The notes under the pieces were generated by a model. That model searched no databases. It worked only from the letters and a program-made list of their open reading frames with translations, and had not been told where the DNA came from. The translations under genes and the position numbers were made by a program. A stretch of 64,000 nt of DNA from the NCBI RefSeq assembly GCF_051401765.1, contig NW_027480423.1:4464001-4528000 (forward strand), in the 5' to 3' direction. Of this stretch, positions 12,566 to 24,897 are shown piece by piece; position 1 is the stretch's first letter; each line of letters begins with the position of its first letter. This DNA comes from Calliopsis andreniformis. Taxonomy: Eukaryota > Arthropoda > Insecta > Hymenoptera > Andrenidae.

Positions 12566-15500
12566 ATGGAAAAACTGTTGTATCTATATTGTATTTTATG
12601 CTTCTGGCGTTGACTCCTAAGGCCGTAGCTATTCGATGTGGTGGAGAAACACCCTACAGTCAAGCCCAGGTTGCCCGGAACGTAGAAATGAACATAACTT
12701 TCACACTGGTAGCAATTATTCTTTTTATACAATGGAAAAACTGTTCTATTTATTTTGTATTTTATGCTTCGGGATTTGACTTCTATGGCCCTACCTATTC
12801 GATCTGGTTGAGCAACACCCTACAGTCAAGCCCAGGTTGCCCGGAACGTAGAAATGAAAATATCATTCACACCGGTTGCAATTATTCATGCTATACGGTG
12901 GAAAAACTGTTGCATATTTATTGTATTTTATGCTTCTGGCGTTGACTTCTAAGGCCGTAGCTATACGATGTGGTGGAGCAACGCCCTAGAGTGAATCCTA
13001 GTTTGTCCGGAACGTAGAAATGACCATTACTTTCACACGGTTTGCTATTATTCATTTTATACGATGGAAAAGGTGTTGTATTTATATTGTATTTTATGCT
13101 TCTGGCGTTGACTTCAAAGTCCGTAGCTATTAGATGTGGTGGAGTAACGCCCTAGAGTGACACCTAGGTTGCCTGGAACGTAGAAATGTCCATTACTTTC
13201 ACAATGTTACCAAATATTCATTTTATACGATGGAAAAACTGTTGTACTTATATTGTATTTTATTCTTATGGCGTTGAATTCTAAGTCCCTAGCTATGCGA
13301 TTTGGTGGAGCAACGTCCTAGAGTGAAGCCTAGGATGCCCGGAACGTAGAAATGACCAGAACTTTCACACTGGTTGCTATTATTCGTTTTATACGATGGA
13401 AAAACTGTTATATTTATATTGTATTTTATGCTTCTGGCGTTGACTTCTTCGGCCCTAACTTTTTGATCAGGTGGAACAACGCCCTAGAGTGAAGCCTAGA
13501 TCGCCCGGAACGTAGAAATGACCATCACTTTCACACTGGTAGCAATTATTCGTTTAATACAATGGAAAAACTGTTCTATCTATTTTGTATTTTATGCTTC
13601 GGGCGTTGACTTCTAAGGCCCTAACTATTCGATCTGGTGGACCAACGCCCTAGAGTGAAGCCTAGGTTGCCCGGAACGTAGAAATGACCATAAGATTCAC
13701 ACCCGTTGCAATTATTCATGCTATACGATGGAAAAACTGTTACATTTTTATTGTATTTTATGCTTCTAGCGTTGACTTCTAAGGCGGTAGCTATTAGATG
13801 TGGTGGAGCAACGCCCTAGAGTGAAGCCTAGGTTGCCTGCAACGTAGAAATGACCATTACTTTCACAATGTTTCCAATTATCCATTTTATACGATGGAAA
13901 AACTGTTGTAATTATATTGTATTTTATTCTTATGGCGTTGAATTCTAAGTCCCTAGCTATGCGATCTGGTGGAGCAAAGCCATACAGTGAAGCCAAGGTT
14001 GCCCGGAACGTAGAAATTACCATAACTTTCATACTGGTTGCAATTATTCGTTTTATATGATGGAATAACTGTTGTATTTATATTGTATTTTATGCTGCTG
14101 GCGTTCACTTCTTAGGCCCTAACTATTCGATCTGGTCGAACAACGATTTGGGGTAAAGCCTAGGTTGCCCGGAACGTAGAAATGACCATAACTTTAACAC
14201 TGGTTGCAATTATTCGTTTTATACGATGGAAAAGCTGTTGTATTTATATCGTATTTTATGCTTCTGGCGTTGACTTCTTAGGCCGTAGCTATTCGATCTG
14301 GTGGAGCGACGCCCTAGGGTGAAGCCTAGGTTGCTCGGAAAGTAGAAATGACCATAAGTTCCATACTGGTTGCAATTATTCATTTTATACGATGGAAAAA
14401 CTGTTGTATTTTTATTGCGTTTTATGCTTCGGGCATTGACTTCTAAGGTCCTAACTATTCAATCGGTTGGAGCAACGCCCTAGGTTGAAGCCTTGGTTGC
14501 GCGGAAAGTAGAAATGACAATAACTTTCACACTGGGTGCAATTACTCGTTTAATACGATGGAAAAGCTGTTGCATCTTTATTGTATTTCATGCTTCTGTC
14601 GTTGACGTCTAAGGCCGTAGCTACTAGATGTGGTGGAGCAACGCACTAGAGTGACGCCTAGGTTGCCCGGAACGTGGAATGACCATTACTTTCGCAATGT
14701 TTGCAATTATTCATTTTATACGATGGAAAAACTGTTGTACTTATATTGCATTTTATGCTTCTGGCGTTGATTCCTAAGGCCCTAACTATTCGATCTGGTG
14801 GAGCAACGCCCTAGAGTGACGCCTAGGTTGCCCGGAACGTAGAAATGACAAGCACTTTCAAACTGGTTGCAATTAATCCTCATATACGATGGAAAAACTG
14901 TTGTATTTTTATTGTATTTTATGCTTCTGGCGTTGAATTCTAAGTCCATAGCCATTCGATCTGGTGTAGCAAAGTTCTAGAGTGAAGCCTAGGTTGCCCG
15001 GAGGCGTAGAAATGACCAGAACTTTCACACCGGTTGCTATTATTCGTTTTATACGATGGAAAAACTGTTATATTTATATGGTACTTTATGCTTCTGGCGT
15101 TGACTTCTTAGGCCCTAACTTCTCGATCTGGTGGAACAACGCCATCGAGTGAAGCCTAGGTTGCCCGGATCGTAGAAATGACCATCACTTTCGCACTGGT
15201 TGCAATTATTCCTGTTATACGACGGAAAAGCTCTTGTATATTTAGTGTATTTTATGCTTCGGGCGTTGACTTCTACGGCCCTACCTATTCGATCTGGTGG
15301 AGCAACACCGTACAGTCAAGCCTAGGTTGCCCAGAACGTAGAAATGAACATAACTTTCACCCTGGTAGCAATTATTCGTTTTATACAATGGAAAAACTGT
15401 TCTATTTATTTTGTATTTTATGCTTCGGGCGTTGACTTCTAGGGCCCTACCTATTCGATCTGGTGGAGCAACACCCTACAGTCAAGCCTAGGTTGCCCGG

Positions 15501-17339
15501 AACGTAGAAATGAAAATATCATTCACACCGGTTGCAATTATTCATGCTATACGGTGGAAAAACTGTTGCATTTTTATTGTATTTTATGCTTGTGGCGTTG
15601 ACTTCTAAGGCCGTAGCTATACGATGTGGTAGAGCAACGGCCTAGAGTGAAGCCTAGTTTGTCCGGAACGTAGAAATGACCATTACTTTCACACGGTTTG
15701 CTATTATTCATTTTATACGATAGAAAAGGTGTTGTATTTATATTGTATTTTATGCTTCCGGCGTTGACTTCTAAGTCCGTAGCTATTAGATGTGGTGGAG
15801 TAACGCCCTAGAGTGACACCTAGGTTGCCTGGAACGTAGAAATGTCCATTACTTTCACAATGTTACCAATTATTCATTTTATACGATGGAAAAACTGTTG
15901 TACTTATATTGTATTTTATTCTTATGGCGTTGAATTCTAAGTCCCTAGCTATGCGATTTGGTGGAGCAACGTCCTAGAGTGAAGCCTAGGATGCCCGGAA
16001 CGTAGAAATGACCAGAGCTTTCACACTGGTTGCTATTATTCGTTTTATACGATGGAAAAACTGTTATATTTATATTGTATTTTATGCTTCTGGCGTTGAC
16101 TTCTTCGGCCCTAACTTTTTGATCTGGTGGAACAACGCCCTAGAGTGAAGCCTAGGTCGCCCGGAACGTAGAAATGACCATCACTTTCACACTGGTAGCA
16201 ATTATTCGTTTAATACAATGGAAAAACTGTTCTATCTATTTTGTATTTTATGCTTCGGGCGTCGACTTCTAAGGCCCTAACTATTCGATCTGGTGGACCA
16301 ACGCCCTAGAGTGAAGCCTAGGTTGCCCGGAACGTAGAAATGACCATAACATTCACACCCGTTGCAATTATTCATGCTATACGATGGAAAAACTGTTACA
16401 TTTTTATTGTATTTTATGCTTCTAGCGTTGACTTCTAAGGCGGTAGCTATTAGATGTGGTGGAGTAACGCCCTAGAGTGAAGCCTAGGTTGCCTGGAACG
16501 TAGACATGACCATTACTTTCACAATGTTTCCAATTATTCATTTTATACGATGGAAAAACTGTTGTAATTATATTGTATTTTATTCTTATGGCGTTGAATT
16601 CTAAGTCCCTAGCTATGCGATCTGGTGGAGCAAAGCCATACAGTGAAGCCAAGGTTGCCCGGAACGTAGAAATTACCATAACTTTCATACTGGTTGCAAT
16701 TATTCGTTTTATATGATGGAATAACTGTTGTATTTATATTGTATTTTATGCTGCTGGCGTTCACTTCTTAGGCCCTAACTATTCGATCTGGTCGAACAAC
16801 GATTTGGGGTGAAGCCTAGGTTGCCCGGAACGTAGAAATGACCATAACTTTCACTCTGGTTGCAATTATTCGTTTTATACGATGGAAAAGCTGTTGTATT
16901 TATATCGTATTTTATGCTTCTGGCGTTAACTTCTTAGGCCGTAGCTATTCGATCTGGTGGAGCAACGCACTAGGGTGAAGCCTAGGTTGCTCGGAAAGTA
17001 GAAATGACCATAAGTTCCATACTGGTTGCAATTATTCATTTTATACTATGGAAAAACTGTTGTATTTTTATTGCGTTTTATGCTTCGGGCATTGACTTCT
17101 AAGGTCCTAACTATTCAATCGGTTGGAGCAACGCCCTAGGTTGAAGCCTTGGTTGCGCGGAAAGTAGAAATGACAATAACTTTCACACTGGGTGCAATTA
17201 TTCGTTTAATACGATGGAAAAGCTGTTGCATCTTTATTGTATTTTATGCTTCTGTCGTTGACGTCTAAGGCCGTAGCTACTAGATGTGGTGGAGCAACGC
17301 ACTAGAGTGACGCCTAGGTTGCCCGGAACGTGGAATGAC

Positions 17340-18170
17340 CATTACTTTCGCAATGTTTGCAATTATTCATTTTATACGATGGAAAAACTGTTGTACTTAT
17401 ATTGTATTTTATGCTTCTGGCGTTGATTCCTAAGGCCCTAACTATTCGATCTGGTGGAGCAACGCCCTAGAGTGACGCCTAGGTTGCCCGGAACGTAGAA
17501 ATGACAAGCACTTTCAAACTGGTTGCAATTAATCCTCATATACGATGGAAAAACTGTTGTATTTTTATTGTATTTTATGCTTCTGGCGTTGAATTCTAAG
17601 TCCATAGCCATTCGATCTGGTATAGCAACGCCCTAGAGTGAAGCCTAGGTTGCCCGGAGGCGTAGAAATGACCAGAACTTTCACACCGGTTGCTATTATT
17701 CGTTTTATACGATGGAAAAACTGTTATATTTATATGGTATTTTATGCTTCTGGCGTTGACTTCTTAGGCCCTAACTTCTCGATCTGGTGGAACAACGCCA
17801 TCGAGTGAAGCCTAGGTTGCCCGGATCGTAGAAATGACCATCACTATCGCACTGGTTGCAATTATTCCTGTTATACGACGGAAAAGCTCTTGTATATTTA
17901 GTGTATTTTATGCTTCGGGCGTTGACTTCTACGGCCCTACCTATTCGATCTGGTGGAGCAACACCGTACAGTCAAGCCTAGGTTGCCCAGAACGTAGAAA
18001 TGAACATAACTTTCACACTGGTAGCAATTATTCGTTTTATACAATGGAAAAACTGTTCTATTGATTTTATATTTTATGCTTCGGGCGTGGACTTCTAGGG
18101 CCCTACCTATTCGATCTGGTGGAGTAACACCCTACAGTCAAGCCTAGGTTGCCCGGAACGTAGAAATGAC
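17340..18170 (+). repeat. 5-monomer duplication, first pair, left copy
   Basis: This 831-bp block is followed by a related copy at about 18171-19001. Both contain the insertion-variant monomer and then the GACGGAAAAGCTC monomer. The left copy carries distinctive changes near its end, TTGATTTT and GGGCGTGGAC (about 18061-18090), that the right copy lacks. Edges are approximate to within one monomer. Confidence 0.75.
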
Positions 18171-19001
18171 AATTACTTTCACAATGTTTCCAATTATTCA
18201 TTTTATACGATGGAAAAACTGTTATACTTATATTGTATTTTATGCCTCTGGCGTTGATTCCTATGGCCCTAACTATTCGATCTGGTGGAGCAACGCCCTA
18301 GAGTGACGCCTAGGTTGCCCGGAACGTAGAAATGACAAGCACTTTCAAACTGGTTGCAATTAATCCTCATATACGATGGAAAAACTGTTGTATTTTTACT
18401 GTATTTTATGCTTCTGGCGTTGAATTCTAAGTCCATAGCCATTCGATCTGGTGTAGCAACGCCCTAGAGTGAAGCCTAGGTTGCCCGGAGGCGTAGAAAT
18501 GACCAGAACTTTCACACCGGTTGCTATTATTCGTTTTATACGATGGAAAAACTGTTATATTTATATGGTATTTTATGCTTCTGGCGTTGACTTCTTAGGC
18601 CCTAACTTCTCGATCTGGTGGAACAACGCCATCGAGTGAAGCCTAGGTTGCCCGGATCGTAGAAATGACCATCACTATCGCACTGGTTGCAATTATTCCT
18701 GTTATACGACGGAAAAGCTCTTGTATATTTAGTGTATTTTATGCTTCGGGCGTTGACTTCTACGGCCCTACCTATTCGATCTGGTGGAGCAACACCGTAC
18801 AGTCAAGCCTAGGTTGCCCAGAACGTAGAAATGAACATAACTTTCACACTGGTAGCAATTATTCGTTTTATACAATGGAAAAACTGTTCTATTTATTTTG
18901 TATTTTATGCTTCGGGCGTTGACTTCTAGGGCCCTACCTATTCGATCTGGTGGAGTAACACCCTACAGTCAAGCCTAGGTTGCCCGGAACGTAGAAATGA
19001 C
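18171..19001 (+). repeat. 5-monomer duplication, first pair, right copy
   Basis: This is the right copy of the 831-bp block. It opens with CAATTACTTTCACAATG where the left copy has CATTACTTTCGCAATG, showing that the junction brought a different monomer into the first position. Confidence 0.75.
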
Positions 19002-20826
19002 AATTACTTTCACAATGTTTCCAATTATTCATTTTATACGATGGAAAAACTGTTGTACTTATATTGTATTTTATTCTTATGGCGTTGTATGCTAAGTCCC
19101 TAGCTATGCTATCTGGTGGAGCAACGGCCTAGAGTGAAACCTAGGTTGCCCGGAACGTAGAAATTACCATAACTTTCACACTGATAGCAATTATTCGTTT
19201 TATACGATGGAAAAACTGTTCTATTTATGTTGTATTTCATGCTTCTGGCGTTGACTTCTAAGGCCCTAACTATTCAATCTGTTGGAACAACGCCCTAGGG
19301 TGAAGCCTAGGTTGCCCGGAAAGTAGAAATGACCATAACTTTCATACTGGTTGCAATTTTTCGTTTTACACGATGGAAAAACTGTTGTATTTATATTGTA
19401 TTTTATGCTTCTGGCGTTGACTTCTAAGTCCGTAGCTATTAGATGTGGTCGAGTAACGCCCTAGAGTGACACCTAGGTTGCCTGGAACGTAGAAATGTCC
19501 ATTACTTTCACAATGTTACCAATTATTCATTTTAAACGATGGAAAAACTGTTGTACTTATATTGTATTTTATTCTTATGGCGTTGAATTCTAAGTCCCTA
19601 GCTATGCGATTTGGTGGAGCAACGTCCTAGAGTGAAGCCTAGGATGCCCGGAACGTAGAAATGACCAGAACTTTCACACTGGTTGCTATTATTCGTTTTA
19701 TACGATGGAAAAACTGTTATATTTATATTGTATTATATGCTTCTGGCGTTGACTTCTTCGGCCCTAACTTTTTGATCTGGTGGAACAACGCCCTAGAGTG
19801 AAGCCTAGGTCGCCCGGAACGTAGAAATGACCATCACTTTCACACTGGTAGCAATTATTCGTTTAATACAATGGAAAAACTGTTCTATCTATTTTGTATT
19901 TTATGCTTCGGGCGTTGACTTCTAAGGCCCTAACTATTCGATCTGGTGGACCAACGCCCTAGAGTGAAGCCTAGGTTGCCCGGAACGTAGAAATGACCAT
20001 AACATTCACACCGGTTGCAATTATTCATGCTATACGATGGAAAAACTGTTACATTTTTATTGTATTTTATGCTTCTAGCGTTGACTTCTAAGGCGGTAGC
20101 TATTAGATGTGGTGGAGTAACGCCCTAGAGTGAAGCCTAGGTTGCCCGGAACGTAGAAATTACCATAACTTTCATACTGGTTGCAATTATTCGTTTTATA
20201 CGATGGAAAAGCTGTTGTATTTATATTGTATTTTATGCTGCTGGCGTTCACTTCTTAGGCCCTAACTATTCGATCTGGTCGAACAACGATTTGGGGTGAA
20301 GCCTAGGTTGCCCGGAACGTAGAAATGACCATAACTTTCACACTGGTTGCAATTATTCGTTTTATACGATGGAAAAGCTGTGGTATTTATATCGTATTTT
20401 ATGCTTCTGGCGTTGACTTCTTACGCCGTAGCTATTCGATCTGGTGGAGCAACGCCCTAGGGTGAAGCCTAGGTTGCTCGGAAAGTAGAAATGACCATAA
20501 GTTCCATACTGGTTGCAATTATTCATTTTATACGATGGAAAAACTGTTGTATTTTTATTGCGTTTTATGCTTCGGGCATTGACTTCTAAGGTCCTAACTA
20601 TTCAATCGGTTGGAGCAACGCCCTAGGTTGAAGCCTTGGTTGCGCGGAAAGTAGAAATGACAATAACTTTCACACTGGGTGCAATTACTCGTTTAATACG
20701 ATGGAAAAGCTGTTGCATCTTTATTGTATTTTATGCTTCTGTCGTTGACGTCTAAGGCCGTAGCTACTAGATGTGGTGGAGCAACGCACTAGAGTGACGC
20801 CTAGGTTGCCCGGAACGTGGAATGAC

Positions 20827-21657
20827 CATTACTTTCGCAATGTTTGCAATTATTCATTTTATACGATGGAAAGACTGTTGTACTTATATTGTATTTTATG
20901 CTTCTGGCGTTGATTCCTATGGCCCTAACTATTCGATCTGGTGGAGCAACGCCCTAGAGTGACGCCTAGGTTGCCCGGAACGTAGAAATGACAAGCACTT
21001 TCAAACTGGTTGCAATTAATCCTCATATACGATGGAAAAACTGTTGTATTTTTATTGTATTTTATGCTTCTGGCGTTGAATTCTAAGTCCATAGCCATTC
21101 GATCTGGTGTAGCAACGCCCTAGAGTGAAGCCTAGGTTGCCCGGAGGCGTAGAAATGACCAGAACTTTCACACCGGTTGCTATTATTCGTTTTATACGAT
21201 GGAAAAACTGTTATATTTATATGGTATTTTATGCTTCTGGCGTTGACTTCTTAGGCCCTAACTTCTCGATCTGGTGGAACAACGCCATCGAGTGAAGCCT
21301 AGGTTGCCCGGATCGTAGAAATGACCATCACTATCGCACTGGTTGCAATTATTCCTGTTATACGACGGAAAAGCTCTTGTATATTTAGTGTATTTTATGC
21401 TTCGGGCGTTGACTTCTACGGCCCTACCTATTCGATCTGGTGGAGCAGCACCGTACAGTCAAGCCTAGGTTGCCCAGAACGTAGAAATGAACATAACTTT
21501 CACACTGGTAGCAATTATTCGTTTTATACAATGGAAAAACTGTTCTGTTGATTTTGTATTTTATGCTTCGGGCGTGGACTTCTAGGGCCCTACCTATTCG
21601 ATCTGGTGGAGTAACACCCTACAGTCAAGCCTAGGTTGCCCGGAACGTAGAAATGAC
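20827..21657 (+). repeat. 5-monomer duplication, second pair, left copy
   Basis: This lies 3,487 bp (2,656 + 831) to the right of the first left copy. It shares that copy's derived changes TTGATTTT and GGGCGTGGAC (about 21545-21580), so the 831-bp pair was duplicated once and then amplified together with the unit. Confidence 0.75.
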
Positions 21658-22488
21658 AATTACTTTCACAATGTTTCCAATTATTCATTTTATACGATGG
21701 AAAAACTGTTGTACTTATATTGTATTTTATGCTTCTGGCGTTGATTCCTATGGCCCTAACTATTCGATCTGGTGGAGCAACGCCCTAGAGTGACGCCTAG
21801 GTTGCCCGGAACGTAGAAATGACAAGCACTTTCAAACTGGTTGCAATTAATCCTCATATACGATGGAAAAACTGTTGTATTTTTACTGTATTTTATGCTT
21901 CTGGCGTTGAATTCTAAGTCCATAGCCATTCGATCTGGTGTAGCAACGCCCTAGAGTGAAGCCTAGGTTGCCCGGAGGCGTAGAAATGACCAGAACTTTC
22001 ACACCGGTTGCTATTATTCGTTTTATACGATGGAAAAACTGTTATATTTATATGGTATTTTATGCTTCTGGCGTTGACTTCTTAGGCCCTAACTTCTCGA
22101 TCTGGTGGAACAACGCCATCGAGTGAAGCCTAGGTTGCCCGGATCGTAGAAATGACCATCACTATCGCACTGGTTGCAATTATTCCTGTTATACGACGGA
22201 AAAGCTCTTGTATATTTAGTGTATTTTATGCTTCGGGCGTTGACTTCTACGGCCCTACCTATTCGATCTGGTGGAGCAACACAGTACAGTCAAGCCTAGG
22301 TTGCCCAGAACGTAGAAATGAACATAACTTTCACACTGGTAGCAATTATTCGTTTCATACAATGGAAAAACTGTTCTATTTATTTTGTATTTTATGCTTC
22401 GGGCGTTGACTTCTAGGGCCCTACCTATTCGATCTGGTGGAGTAACACCCTACAGTCAAGCCTAGGTTGCCCGGAACGTAGAAATGAC
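21658..22488 (+). repeat. 5-monomer duplication, second pair, right copy
   Basis: This is the right partner of the second pair, 3,487 bp from the first right copy and starting with the same CAATTACTTTCACAATG variant. After it the unit is followed by a shortened (12-monomer) step to the next insertion marker at 23969. Confidence 0.75.
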
Positions 22489-24469
22489 AATTACTTTCAC
22501 AATGTTTCCAATTATTCATTTTATACGATGGAAAAACTGTTGTACTTATATTGTATTTTATTCTTATGGCGTTGAATTCTAAGTCCCTAGCTATGCGATT
22601 TGGTGGAGCAACGTCCTAGAGTGAAGCCTAGGATGCCCGGAACGTAGAAATGACCAGAACTTTCACACTGGTTGCTATTATTCGTTTTATACGATGGAAA
22701 AACTGTTATATTTATATTGTATTATATGCTTCTGGCGTTGACTTCTTCGGCCCTAACTTTTTGATCTGGTGGAACAACGCCCTAGAGTGAAGCCTAGGTC
22801 GCCCGGAACGTAGAAATGACCATCACTTTCACACTGGTAGCAATTATTCGTTTAATACAATGGAAAAACTGTTCTATCTATTTTGTATTTTATGCTTCGG
22901 GCGTTGACTTCTAAGGCCCTAACTATTCGATCTGGTGGACCAACGCCCTAGAGTGAAGCCTAGGTTGCCCGGAACGTAGAAATGACCATAACATTCACAC
23001 CGGTTGCAATTATTCATGCTATACGATGGAAAAACTGTTACATTTTTATTGTATTTTATGCTTCTAGCGTTGACTTCTAAGGCGGTAGCTATTAGATGTG
23101 GTGGAGTAACGCCCTAGAGTGAAGCCTAGGTTGCCTGGAACGTAGAAATGACCATTACTTTCACTCTGGTTGCAATTATTCGTTTTATACGATGGAAAAG
23201 CTGTTGTATTTATATCGTATTTTATGCTTCTGGCGTTGACTTCTTAGGCCCTAGCTATTCGATCTGGTGGAGCAACGCCCTAGGGTGAAGCCTAGGTTGC
23301 TCGGATAGTAGAAATGACCATAAGTTCCATACTGGTTGCAATTATTCATTTTATACTATGGAAAAACTGTTGTATTTTTATTGCGTTTTATGCTTCGGGC
23401 ATTGACTTCTAAGGTCCTAACTATTCAATCGGTTGGAGCAACGCCCTAGGTTGAAGCCTTGGTTGCGCGGAAAGTAGAAATGACAATAACTTTCACACTG
23501 TGTGCAATTATTCGTTTAATACGGTGGAAAAGCTGTTGCATCTTTATTGTATTTTATGCTTCTGTCGCTGACGTCTAAGGCCGTAGCTACTAGATGTGGT
23601 GGAGCAACGCACTAGAGTGACGCCTAGGTTGCCCGGAACGTGGAATGTCCATTACTTTCGCAATGTTTGCAATTATTCATTTTATACGATGGAAAAACTG
23701 TTGTACTTATATTGTATTTTATGCTTCTGGCGTTGATTCCTAAGGCCCTAACTATTCGATCTGGTGGAGCAACGCCCTAGAGTGACGCCTAGGTTGCCCG
23801 GAACGTAGAAATGACAAGCACTTTCAAACTGGTTGCAATTAATCCTCATATACGATGGAAAAACTGTTGTATTTTTATTGTATTTTATGCTTCTGGCGTT
23901 GAATTCTAAGTCCATAGCCATTCGATCTGGTGTAGCAACGTTCTAGAGTGAAGCCTAGGTTGCCCGGAGGCGTAGAAATGACCAGAACTTTCACACCGGT
24001 TGCTATTATTCGTTTTATACGATGGAAAAACTGTTATATTTATATGGTATTTTATGCTTCTGGCGTTGACTTCTTAGGCCCTAACTTCTCGATCTGGTGG
24101 AACAACGCCATCGAGTGAAGCCTAGGTTGCCCGGATCGTAGAAATGACCATCACTTTCGCACTGGTTTCAATTATTCCTGTTATACGACGGAAAAGCTCT
24201 TGTATATTTAGTGTATTTTATGCTTCGGGCGTTGACTTCTACGGCCCTACCTATTCGATCTGGTGGAGCAACACCGTACAGTCAAGCCTAGGTTGCCCAG
24301 AACGTAGAAATGAACATAACTTTCACACTGGTAGCAATTATTCGTTTTATACAATGGAAAAACTGTTCTATTTATTTTGTATTTTATGCTTCGGGCGTTG
24401 ACTTCTAGGGCCCTACCAATTCGATCTGGTGGAGTAACACCCTACAGTCAAGCCTAGGTTGCCCGGAAC

Positions 24470-24897
24470 GTAGAAATGACCATAACTTTCCCACTGGTTG
24501 CAATTACTCTTTTTATACAATGGAAAAACTGTTGTATCTATATTGTATTTTATGCTTCTGGCGTTGACTTCTAAGGCCGTAGCTATTCGATGTGGTGGAG
24601 CAACGCCCTTGGGTGAAGCCTAGGTTGCTCGGAAAGTAGAAATGACCATAACTTCCATACTGGTTGCAATTATTCGTTTAATACGATGGAAAAGCTGTTG
24701 CATCTTTATTGTATTTTATGCTTCTGTCGTTGACGTCTAAGGCCGTATCTATTAGATGTGGTGGAGCAACGCACTAGAGTGACGCCTAGGTTGCCCGGAA
24801 CGTGGAATGACCATTCGTTTCGCAATGTTTGCAATTATTCATTTTATACGATGGAAAAACTGTTGTGTTTATATCGTATTTTATGCATCTGGCGTTG
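24470..24897 (+). repeat. Transition between monomer families I and II
   Basis: About two and a half monomers form a patchwork. About 24470-24600 resembles the 1.75-kb or 11.5-kb monomer. About 24600-24840 resembles region I monomers with the one-base deletion. Region II variants begin at about 24.85-24.90 kb (GTTGTGTTTATATCG, then ACTTATAAGG). No foreign sequence separates the two families. Confidence 0.7.

Larger units (their letters stand above)
8468..15480 (+). repeat. 51-monomer superunit, copy 2, rearranged
   Basis: This is the second copy of the superunit. The offset to copy 1 is 8,467 bp at first, becomes 9,795 bp after an inserted 8-monomer duplication, then falls to 8,964 bp after loss of 831 bp near 12.55 kb. 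It follows copy 1 at that last offset to about 15.47 kb, where it joins directly to a monomer matching about 6.85 kb, so two monomers (332 bp) are lost. From there the array continues as 16-monomer units. Each step in offset is a whole number of monomers plus the known single-base indels, as expected for unequal exchange between units in register. Confidence 0.8.
12893..24470 (+). repeat. 16-monomer higher-order repeat array (2,656 bp period)
   Basis: A 2,656-bp unit (16 x 166) repeats in tandem. It can be phased by two indel monomers. The one-base insertion (CCCGGAGGCGTAG) lies at about 15003, 17659, 18490, 21146, 21977 and 23969. The one-base deletion (GAACGTGGAATG) lies at about 14670, 17326, 20813, 23636 and, in the following transition stretch, 24798. 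Spacings between insertion markers are 2,656, 831, 2,656, 831 and 1,992 bp. The 831-bp steps are five-monomer duplications and the 1,992-bp step is a unit shortened by four monomers. Copies differ at scattered single bases. Confidence 0.85.

Noticed and set aside
24470..24897. Possible transposon or unique insert at the family I/II boundary
   Set aside because: Every stretch across the boundary aligns to a satellite monomer, and I see no terminal repeats, target-site duplication or foreign bases.
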